Source of the DNA: VGBK01 sp043810615
GTDB taxonomy: Bacteria > Actinomycetota > Acidimicrobiia > Spongiisociales > UBA11373
DNA: 23,668 nucleotides
Assembly: GCA_043810615.1 (NCBI GenBank)
Contig: JBDROA010000183.1
Location: 1-23,668, forward strand
Reading direction: 5' to 3'
The notes under the pieces are model-generated. The model saw nothing but the letters and a program-made list of their open reading frames with translations. It did no database searches and had not been told where the DNA came from. How positions within the stretch are numbered: the stretch's first letter is position 1; each line of letters begins with the position of its first letter. Position numbers and translations under genes: made by a program. Below are positions 7,070 to 12,700 of this stretch, in pieces.

Positions 7070-8074
7070 ATGAGCGAACTCGCCTCGCGTGACGACGCGC
7101 TGGCGCTTCTGCAGGCCTATTCGGGGTCGGCCGCTCTCGGTGCCGCCCTGGAGTTGGGCCTCCCTTGGCTGCTCGCCGAGCGTCCCCTGCATGCGGCCGG
7201 CGTGGCGGGAGCGCTGGGCATCCCTTTGGGCCGCTGCCGCTGGTGGCTGCAAGTGCTGGCGCACATCGGCCTCCTCGAACGCGTCCCGGAGGGCTACGCG
7301 CCGTCGCCCGCGGCGGCGCGGGCGATCCTCGGCTCCTACAGCCGGGAGTCGTGGGCCTTCCTCGCCCGTGAGGAGCGGGAGCGCTTCGGGTCGGTGCTCG
7401 ACCTGGCCGCGCGCCTGGCCCTGCCCGAGGAACCCTCGTCCCCCTCCGGCGCTCCCTCTGAGGACTACGTGGCCAAGATGGCCGCCGACCCCCGGCGGGC
7501 CCGGGCCTTCACCCGGATGGTCTACGAGCTGCACCTGCCGCTCGCCGGCCACCTGGCCGGCGTCCTCGACCTGGCCGGGGTGCGCCGCATGCTTGACCTG
7601 GGCGGCGGGTCCGGAGTGGTGTCGCTCGCCCTGCTGCGCCGGCATCCGGGTCTCACTTCTGTGGTGGTCGACATCGAGAACGTGTGTGCAGAGGGGCGCT
7701 GCATCGCCGTCGAGCATGGCGTGGAGGACCGGATCACCTACCTGGCCGGGGACCTCCTGGCCGGGGAGCTGCCGAGGGGCTTCGACCTGGCCCTGGAGTG
7801 CGACGTTGGGGTCTACACCGCGGCGCTGTTCTCCGACGTGCGGGCCTCGCTCCGGCGGGGCGGGCGCTTCGTGATCGTCGATCAGCTGGCCGAGTCGGAG
7901 GAGGAGGTGCCGGTACGGGTGCTCCACTGGGGGTTCACGGCGGCAGTTTCAGGGCCGGGTGGTGCCCCCGTGACCTGGGCCCGCCTGAGGGCGCTCTTGG
8001 TCGAAGGAGGGTTCACGCCCGGGAGCGAGGCTGCTCTTGCCGAGGGGTACCGGCTCATCGAAGGCCGGGCCTGA
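7070..8074 (+). CDS. SAM-dependent methyltransferase, O-methyltransferase-like
   Basis: The 334-residue protein has the two-part layout of bacterial small-molecule O-methyltransferases (Methyltransf_2 type). The N-terminal helical/winged-helix dimerisation part (about 1-85) contains ALELGLPWLLAERPLHAAGVAGALGI-like sequence and GLLERVPEGYAPSP. The C-terminal Rossmann domain has the SAM-binding motif DLGGGSG (176-182), the acidic D201 after VVV that would hold the ribose, and GDLL (227-230). The substrate cannot be read from the sequence; families of this kind methylate hydroxyls of aromatic or polyketide compounds, but no biosynthetic genes are adjacent. ATG 7070 has a good AGGAG 5 nt upstream. 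The gene sits between tRNA-Lys (divergent) and a tRNA cluster (same strand). Confidence 0.83.
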   Translation: MSELASRDDALALLQAYSGSAALGAALELGLPWLLAERPLHAAGVAGALGIPLGRCRWWLQVLAHIGLLERVPEGYAPSPAAARAILGSYSRESWAFLAREERERFGSVLDLAARLALPEEPSSPSGAPSEDYVAKMAADPRRARAFTRMVYELHLPLAGHLAGVLDLAGVRRMLDLGGGSGVVSLALLRRHPGLTSVVVDIENVCAEGRCIAVEHGVEDRITYLAGDLLAGELPRGFDLALECDVGVYTAALFSDVRASLRRGGRFVIVDQLAESEEEVPVRVLHWGFTAAVSGPGGAPVTWARLRALLVEGGFTPGSEAALAEGYRLIEGRA

Positions 8075-8126
8075 TGGGTCGGGACATCCCTCCGCGAGGC
8101 GCCGCCGTGGCACAATGACGGCCTGG

Positions 8127-8200
8127 CGGGCTGTAGCGCAGTTTGGCAGCGCACCTGCTTTGGGAGCAGGGGGTCGCCGGTTCAAATCCGGCCAGCCCGA
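8127..8200 (+). tRNA. tRNA-Pro (anticodon TGG)
   Basis: Acceptor CGGGCTG/CAGCCCG, D-arm AGCGCAGTTTGGCAGCGC, anticodon loop TTTGGGA between CCTGC and GCAGG (anticodon TGG), T-loop GTTCAAATC, discriminator A. It is the first gene of a four-tRNA cluster. A possible -10, CACAAT, lies at 8111-8116. CCA is not encoded. Confidence 0.95.
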
Positions 8201-8229
8201 CGCTGCGGGCTATGCTGCCCCGGCCACCG

Positions 8230-8300
<71 letters not shown>

Positions 8301-8321
8301 CGAGGGCACCGGCGCCGAGAC

Positions 8322-8394
8322 GCCCCCGTAGCTCAGTGGACAGAGCAGGAGCCTTCTAAGCTCTTGGCCGGGGGTTCGAATCCCTCCGGGGGCG
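8322..8394 (+). tRNA. tRNA-Arg (anticodon TCT)
   Basis: Acceptor GCCCCCG/CGGGGGC, D-arm AGCTCAGTGGACAGAGC, anticodon loop CTTCTAA between GGAGC and GCTCT (anticodon TCT, reading the rare AGA/AGG codons), T-loop GTTCGAATC, discriminator G. It is the third member of the cluster. Confidence 0.95.
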
Positions 8395-8407
8395 CCGGGC
8401 CCCGCAT

Positions 8408-8482
8408 GGTGGCCGTAGCTCAGTTGGTTAGAGCGCCAGGTTGTGGCCCTGGAGGTCGGGGGTTCGAGTCCCCTCGGTCACC
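8408..8482 (+). tRNA. tRNA-His (anticodon GTG)
   Basis: Acceptor GTGGCCG/CGGTCAC (one G-T pair) is extended by the extra 5' G at 8408 opposite C8482, the G(-1) identity element of tRNA-His. The anticodon loop TTGTGGC between CCAGG and CCTGG gives GTG; the T-loop is GTTCGAGTC. It ends the tRNA cluster, 14 bp after tRNA-Arg. Confidence 0.95.
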
Positions 8483-8489
8483 CGAGAAG

Positions 8490-8510
8490 CGAGGCGGCGC
8501 GGCCGCCTCG
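8490..8510 (+). terminator. Hairpin between tRNA-His and tig
   Basis: CGAGGCGGC (8490-8498) and GCCGCCTCG (8502-8510) form a perfect 9-bp GC-rich stem with a 3-nt loop, 7 nt after tRNA-His. There is no T-tract. It may end or slow the tRNA transcript, or mark its 3' processing; no separate tig promoter is obvious after it. Confidence 0.45.
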
Positions 8511-8536
8511 TCGTTCGCGTCGAGAAGGTGGTACAA

Positions 8537-9940
8537 GTGACCGAAGTAGGCGAGCCGAACCCCTTCGAGCGCCTGCTCACCGTCACCATTGACGGCGCCG
8601 CCCTGGAGGCGGCCAAGAGCCGGGCCGCGCGGCGGCTTTCCCGGGAGATCAAGGTCAAGGGGTTCCGCCCGGGCAAGGCCCCGCAGCGGATGGTGGAATC
8701 GATAGTCGGGGCCGAGACCATGCGGCGCGAGGCCATCGACGAGGCGCTGCCCGGGGCGGTGGCCGCTGTGGTGGATGAGGCCGGACTGGAGCCGGCGGTG
8801 GCGCCGCGGGTGACCACGGTGCGCGACGCCGCCGACGGGGTGGAAGCCGACGTGCGGGTGACCCTGTGGCCCGAGATCACCGACCTTCCCCCCTACCGCG
8901 GCCGGCGCATCGTGGTGGACTCCCCCACGGTGGGGGAGGGCGACGTCGACGCTCACATAGAGCGCATGCGGCTCCGCTTCGCCGAGCTGGACGACGTGGA
9001 GCGAGCGGGCTCCGACGGCGACTTCTCCCTGGTGGACGTGCGCACCCGCTCCGGCGAGAGCGAGGTGGCCGCCGGGTCGGCCACCGACCTCCTGGTCGAG
9101 GTGGGGGCCGGGAGCTTCCTCGAGGGCCTCGGCGAGGCGCTGCGCGGCCAGAAGGCGGGGGACATCGTGGAGTTCGCTACCGCCCTGCCCCAGGGCATGG
9201 GCGAGGAGGGCGGGCGGGCGGTGGAGGCCCGGGTGCTGGTGAAGCAGGTGAAGGCCCGGCGCCTCCCCGACCTCACCGACGAGTGGGTGGACGAGGTCTC
9301 GGAATTCACCACCGTGGACGAAATGCGCGAAGCGCTCGGCGCTGAACTGCGCCGGCTGCGCCTGGGCGCCGCCCGGGTCGAACTCGAGGAGCGCCTGCTC
9401 GACCAGTTGCGCGACGAACTCGACCTGCGGCTGCCCGCCGACCTCATCGACGCCGAAGGTGACGCCGTTCTCCATCGCTTCGCCCACCGGCTGGAGGCGC
9501 GCAAGGCAACCATCGAGCAGTACCTGGCCGCCACCGGCCAGACGGCCGAGATGCTGGTGGCCGACGCCCGGACCCAGGCCGTGCTCAACCTGCGCACCCG
9601 CCTCCTGTTGGAGGCTGTGGCCCGGGCCGAGGGCATCGAGGTGAGCGACGGCGACCTGAGCGCGGCCGTCGCCGCCCTGGCCGCAAAGGCCGGGGCCGAC
9701 CCCGCCGCCTACGGCCGCGCCCTGGAGGAGGGAGGCGGGGGAAAGGCACTGGCCGGTGATATCCTGCGGCGCAGGGCCGTAGACCGCCTGCTGGAACTGG
9801 CAGTGGCGGTCGATGCCGGCGGCCAAGAGATCGAGTTCACGGCGCACGACGCCGGGGAGGCCGCCCCGAGCCCCGGCGGGGAGGCGGGCGGCGCAGGCGA
9901 ACAGGAAGACCCATCCGAGCCGGCGGAGGTTGAGAGTTGA
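8537..9940 (+). CDS. tig: Trigger factor
   Basis: Trigger factor binds the ribosome next to the exit tunnel, shelters nascent chains and carries peptidyl-prolyl isomerase activity. The 467-residue protein shows the three expected parts: an N-terminal ribosome-binding domain with the signature GFRPGKAP at 42-49, a FKBP-like PPIase domain at roughly 150-240 (LLVEVGAGSFLEGLGEALRGQKAGD), and a long helical C-terminal chaperone domain ending in an acidic, low-complexity tail (GEAAPSPGGEAGGAGEQEDPSEPAEVES). The GTG at 8537 is chosen because AAGGTGG lies 5 nt before it and the family N-terminus (PFERLLTVTIDG) follows; GTG 8528 is possible, and upstream starts would run into tRNA-His. Its stop overlaps the clpP start by 3 nt, so tig-clpP-clpX is one operon. 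Confidence 0.95.
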   Translation: MTEVGEPNPFERLLTVTIDGAALEAAKSRAARRLSREIKVKGFRPGKAPQRMVESIVGAETMRREAIDEALPGAVAAVVDEAGLEPAVAPRVTTVRDAADGVEADVRVTLWPEITDLPPYRGRRIVVDSPTVGEGDVDAHIERMRLRFAELDDVERAGSDGDFSLVDVRTRSGESEVAAGSATDLLVEVGAGSFLEGLGEALRGQKAGDIVEFATALPQGMGEEGGRAVEARVLVKQVKARRLPDLTDEWVDEVSEFTTVDEMREALGAELRRLRLGAARVELEERLLDQLRDELDLRLPADLIDAEGDAVLHRFAHRLEARKATIEQYLAATGQTAEMLVADARTQAVLNLRTRLLLEAVARAEGIEVSDGDLSAAVAALAAKAGADPAAYGRALEEGGGGKALAGDILRRRAVDRLLELAVAVDAGGQEIEFTAHDAGEAAPSPGGEAGGAGEQEDPSEPAEVES

Positions 9941-10551
9941 CCATCAAAGGCTACCTGGTGCCCACCGTCGTCGAGCAGACGAGCCGCGGTGAGCGCGCCT
10001 TCGACATCTACAGCCGGTTGCTCAAAGAGCGCATCATCTTCCTGGGCACCCCCATCGACGACACGGTGGCCAACCTGATCATGGCCCAGCTGCTCCACCT
10101 CGAGGGCGAGGACCCCGAAAAGGACATCGCCCTCTACATCAACTCCCCGGGCGGCGTCATGACCTCGCTCATGGCCATCTACGACACCATGAACTTCATC
10201 AAGCCCGACGTCGCCACCTACTGCATGGGCCAGGCGGCCTCGGCTTCGGCGGTGCTGCTGGCGGCAGGGGCCAGGGGCAAGCGCTTCGCCCTGCCCCATT
10301 CGCGGGTCATGCTGCACCAGCCGCACATCGGCGGCCTCGAAGGGCAGGCCACCGACATCGAGATCCACGCCCGCGAGATCATCCGGGTCAAAGAAGAGAT
10401 GAACCAGATGCTGGCCGACCACACCGGCCAGCCTCTCGACAAAGTCCGCACCGACACCGACCGCGACTTCTGGATGACGGCGCCAGAGGCCAAGATCTAC
10501 GGGGTGGTCGACGAGGTCCTGACGGCCCGCAAGCTCCGGGCTGTGGACTGA
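9937..10551 (+). CDS. clpP: ATP-dependent Clp protease, proteolytic subunit
   Basis: ClpP is the barrel-shaped serine peptidase that degrades proteins unfolded by ClpX or other Clp ATPases. The 204-residue protein carries the complete triad: Ser102 in GQAAS, His127 in VMLHQP and Asp177 in DTDRDFWMTA. The N-terminus YLVPTVVEQTSRGERAFDIYSRLLKERIIFLG is typical. The start is an uncommon TTG that overlaps the tig stop (TTGA) and has a strong GGAGG 7 nt upstream; no ATG or GTG fits. Many actinobacteria have two adjacent clpP genes before clpX; only one is here. The missing methionine in GQAASASA (GQAASMGA in Escherichia coli) is not at a catalytic position. Confidence 0.97.
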   Translation: MTIKGYLVPTVVEQTSRGERAFDIYSRLLKERIIFLGTPIDDTVANLIMAQLLHLEGEDPEKDIALYINSPGGVMTSLMAIYDTMNFIKPDVATYCMGQAASASAVLLAAGARGKRFALPHSRVMLHQPHIGGLEGQATDIEIHAREIIRVKEEMNQMLADHTGQPLDKVRTDTDRDFWMTAPEAKIYGVVDEVLTARKLRAVD

Positions 10552-10568
10552 GGGGAGCGAGGCCCACG

Positions 10569-11837
10569 GTGACCAAGTTCGGCGAGGGTGGCGACCTGCT
10601 CAAGTGCAGCTTCTGTGGCAAATCGCAGAAGCAGGTGAAGAAGTTGATCGCCGGACCCGGGGTCTACATCTGCGACGAGTGCATCGACCTGTGCAACGAG
10701 ATCATCGAGGAGGAGCTGGCCACCACCGAGGAGCTGCCTCTCACCGAGCTGCCCAAACCGGTGGAGATCTACAAGTTCCTCGACGACTATGTGGTGGGTC
10801 AGGAGCGGGCCAAGAAGGTGCTCTCGGTCGCGGTGTACAACCACTACAAGCGGGTGCGGGCCGCCCAGCGCACCAAGGACGAGATCGAGCTCCAGAAGTC
10901 CAACATCCTGCTCATCGGGCCCACCGGCTGCGGCAAGACCCTGCTGGCCCAGACTCTGGCCCGCATGCTCAACGTTCCCTTCGCCATCGCCGACGCCACC
11001 GCTCTCACCGAAGCCGGCTACGTGGGCGAGGACGTCGAGAACATCCTGCTCAAGCTCATCCAGGCGGCCGACTACGACCTCAAGAAGGCCGAGCAGGGGA
11101 TCATCTACATCGACGAGATCGACAAGATCGCCCGCAAGGCCGAGAACCCCTCCATCACTCGCGACGTCTCGGGCGAAGGGGTGCAGCAGGCCCTGCTGAA
11201 GATCCTCGAGGGGACGGTGGCCTCGGTGCCGCCCCAGGGAGGCCGCAAGCATCCCCACCAGGAGTTCCTTCAGGTCGACACCACCAACATGCTGTTCATC
11301 TGCGGGGGTGCCTTCGCCGGCCTGGAGCGCATCATCCAGAGCCGGGTGGGCAAGCGCAGCATCGGCTTCGACGCCCAGGTCCGCTCCACCGAGCAGCGCG
11401 AGGGCGCCATTCTCTCCAAGGTGCTGCCCGAGGACCTCATGAGCTTCGGGCTCATCCCCGAGTTCGTCGGGCGGCTCCCGGTGGTGGCCACCGTCGAGGA
11501 CCTCGACAAGGAGTCACTGGTCCGGGTCCTGGTCGAGCCCAAGAACGCCCTCAGCCGCCAGTACGCGAAATTCTTCGAGATGGATGGAGTGGAGCTGGTC
11601 TTCACCGACGACGCTCTCGTGGCGGTGGCCGACCAGGCCCTGCTGCGGGCCACCGGGGCCAGAGGGCTGCGGGCCATCCTTGAAGAGGTGTTGCTCAACA
11701 CCATGTACGAGCTGCCCTCGCGGGCCGACATCGCCCGGGTGGTCATCGACGGCGACGTGGTGCGCCGGCGGGTGAACCCCACCCTCATCCCCATCCAGGA
11801 GCTGGGCAAGAAACAGCTTGAGGAGCGGAGCGCCTAG
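10569..11837 (+). CDS. clpX: Clp protease ATP-binding subunit ClpX
   Basis: ClpX is the hexameric AAA+ unfoldase that feeds substrates into ClpP. The 422-residue protein has the N-terminal zinc-binding domain (Cys13, Cys16, Cys35, Cys38), Walker A GPTGCGKT (117-124), the pore loop GYVG (150-153), Walker B IIYIDEID (178-185) and the ClpP-docking IGF loop (265-267, in KRSIGFDA). The sensor-2 region GARGLRAILEEVL lies near the C-terminus. The intact IGF loop shows that it is built to dock on ClpP, whose gene ends 17 bp upstream. The start is GTG 10569, with GAGGGGAGCGAGG in the short gap. Transcription probably continues from tig-clpP. Confidence 0.97.
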   Translation: MTKFGEGGDLLKCSFCGKSQKQVKKLIAGPGVYICDECIDLCNEIIEEELATTEELPLTELPKPVEIYKFLDDYVVGQERAKKVLSVAVYNHYKRVRAAQRTKDEIELQKSNILLIGPTGCGKTLLAQTLARMLNVPFAIADATALTEAGYVGEDVENILLKLIQAADYDLKKAEQGIIYIDEIDKIARKAENPSITRDVSGEGVQQALLKILEGTVASVPPQGGRKHPHQEFLQVDTTNMLFICGGAFAGLERIIQSRVGKRSIGFDAQVRSTEQREGAILSKVLPEDLMSFGLIPEFVGRLPVVATVEDLDKESLVRVLVEPKNALSRQYAKFFEMDGVELVFTDDALVAVADQALLRATGARGLRAILEEVLLNTMYELPSRADIARVVIDGDVVRRRVNPTLIPIQELGKKQLEERSA

Positions 11838-11865
11838 GCAAGCGGTACGGCCTGGGTGTAGCCCC

Positions 11866-11894
11866 TTGATACAGGTCGTCATACACAGTAGGTT
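11866..11894 (+). promoter_or_regulatory. Promoter of the mazEF-type operon
   Basis: TTGATA (11866-11871) and TAGGTT (11889-11894) are 17 bp apart, the best-formed promoter in the window. The antitoxin ATG at 11902 begins 7 nt after the -10, so the transcript should start at the A of the ATG and be leaderless. Confidence 0.6.
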
Positions 11895-11906
11895 GAGGTG
11901 TATGAC
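11878..11906 (+). promoter_or_regulatory. Palindromic operator over the -10 and start codon of the toxin-antitoxin operon
   Basis: GTCATACAC (11878-11886) and GTGTATGAC (11898-11906) are perfect 9-bp inverted repeats separated by 11 bp. The centre covers the -10 box, and the right arm contains the antitoxin ATG. A symmetric site here fits binding of a dimeric ribbon-helix-helix antitoxin that represses its own operon, the usual control of such modules. The binding itself is inferred. Confidence 0.6.
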
Positions 11907-12153
11907 AATGCTCAGCTTCCGGGTCGCCGCCGACGAGGCGGCGGAGGCGCAGCACTGGGCGGACCGTCTCGGCGTCGACCGTTCCGAGCTGCTGCGGTCG
12001 GCGTTGCACCGGCATCTGGTCCGCCTCGCCGCCGAGCAGGATGCGGCGCGGTGGGAGTCGACACCCCTGAGCGAGGCGGAGGCCTCCCTGGGCGAGACTG
12101 CCGACTGGGGCCCGGCCGAGGACTGGTCGGATTGGGCCGATGCGGCGAGGTGA
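11902..12153 (+). CDS. Ribbon-helix-helix antitoxin (MazE-like)
   Basis: The 83-residue protein is the likely antitoxin and DNA-binding repressor of the following toxin. Residues 3-45 (MLSFRVAADEAAEAQHWADRLGVDRSELLRSAL) match a ribbon-helix-helix fold: one short strand and two helices joined by a GVDRSELL turn. The C-terminal tail (about 55-83) is acidic with repeated DW motifs (ADW, EDW, SDW), as expected for an intrinsically disordered segment that fills the toxin's RNA-binding groove. ATG 11902 is favoured by the leaderless promoter; ATG 11908, two codons later, has a GAGG at about 9 nt and is an alternative. The end overlaps the toxin start by 14 nt, which is typical of a co-translated toxin-antitoxin pair. 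Confidence 0.82.
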   Translation: MTMLSFRVAADEAAEAQHWADRLGVDRSELLRSALHRHLVRLAAEQDAARWESTPLSEAEASLGETADWGPAEDWSDWADAAR

Positions 12154-12448
12154 GGTCTGGTTCGCCGCTACCCCGGGCGGCGACCGTCCCGTCTTGATCC
12201 TCACTCGGGATCCGGTGGCCGGCTGCGCCGGGGCTGTGGCGGTGGCGGCTCTAACCCGGACCCGCCGGGGCCTGGTCTCGGAGCTCCCGCTGACCGCGGA
12301 AGGCGACGGAGTGCCGACGGACTGCGTCGTCAACTTCGACAACCTCCACACCCTGCCGCGTGAGGCGTTCCGCCGACGCGTAGCCGTGCTCTCGCCGGGC
12401 CGGATGGCTGCCGCCTGCCGGGCATTGACGGATGCGGCCGGGTGTTGA
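12140..12448 (+). CDS. MazF/PemK-family endoribonuclease toxin
   Basis: MazF-type toxins cut single-stranded RNA at short specific sequences and arrest growth when the antitoxin is lost. The 102-residue protein matches the family throughout: MRRGEVWFAA at the start, GDRPVLILTRD (strand with the conserved Arg), AALTRTRRGLVSELPL (conserved Thr and basic residues at the RNA site), DGVPTDCVVNFDNLHTLP and the C-terminal helix. Nothing is truncated, so it looks functional. The cleavage sequence cannot be predicted from the DNA. ATG 12140 lies inside the antitoxin gene and has no clear Shine-Dalgarno sequence, so translation probably depends on coupling. The pair lies between clpX and valS, a place normally occupied only by housekeeping genes, which suggests insertion of a mobile module. 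Confidence 0.88.
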   Translation: MRRGEVWFAATPGGDRPVLILTRDPVAGCAGAVAVAALTRTRRGLVSELPLTAEGDGVPTDCVVNFDNLHTLPREAFRRRVAVLSPGRMAAACRALTDAAGC

Positions 12449-12536
12449 GGGATCCCCGGCGCTGATCGGCGGATCGCTCCCCGATGACTAGTCAGCGTGT
12501 TTCCTGGAAATGGCGTCCGGCCGCAACCGAAAGTGG

Positions 12537-12565
12537 TTGAGGCGAGACGCAGGGTGGCGTAGGGT
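12537..12565 (+). promoter_or_regulatory. Possible distal valS promoter
   Basis: TTGAGG (12537-12542) and TAGGGT (12560-12565) have a 17-bp spacer. The -10 lies in a direct repeat of AGGGTGGCG (12551-12559 and 12561-12569). A transcript from here would have a leader of about 130 nt containing the hairpin at 12634-12659. Confidence 0.35.
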
Positions 12566-12633
12566 GGCGGCAGTTGTGGGGAGGAAGCCATCGCCCGGGG
12601 CGCCGGTCCCGGCCCGGGGCGAGGATGGGGGCG

Positions 12634-12659
12634 AAGGCCGGTGCTCAGGCACCGGCCTT
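12634..12659 (+). terminator. Strong hairpin between mazF and valS
   Basis: AAGGCCGGTGC (12634-12644) and GCACCGGCCTT (12649-12659) form a perfect 11-bp stem with a TCAG loop, followed by CCTCCTTCG. It is the most stable hairpin in this gap. It probably ends the toxin-antitoxin transcript; if the distal promoter at 12537 is used, it could act as an attenuator of valS. Confidence 0.55.
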
Positions 12660-12677
12660 CCTCCTTCGCGGCTCCTC

Positions 12678-12683
12678 TATGAT
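12678..12683 (+). promoter_or_regulatory. -10 box just before valS
   Basis: TATGAT is one base from the consensus and lies 17 nt before the ATG at 12701. No clear -35 is seen. Its position after the hairpin suggests that valS has its own promoter with a very short leader. Confidence 0.4.
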
Positions 12684-12700
12684 TCGGCGCACCATGAGTG

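Noticed and set aside
8441..8536. Earlier start for tig inside tRNA-His
   Set aside because: It would overlap the tRNA gene; GTG 8537 has a good ribosome-binding site and the family's normal N-terminus.
12485..12494. Perfect palindrome TGACTAGTCA after mazF
   Set aside because: It is only 10 bp, with no promoter element or gene start positioned around it; one chance occurrence is plausible.
12540..12660. Possible T-box riboswitch upstream of valS
   Set aside because: AGGGTGG is present twice, but neither copy continues as the T-box core (AGGGTGGNACCGCG), and I could not find a specifier stem-loop with a valine codon. A covariance-model search would decide.
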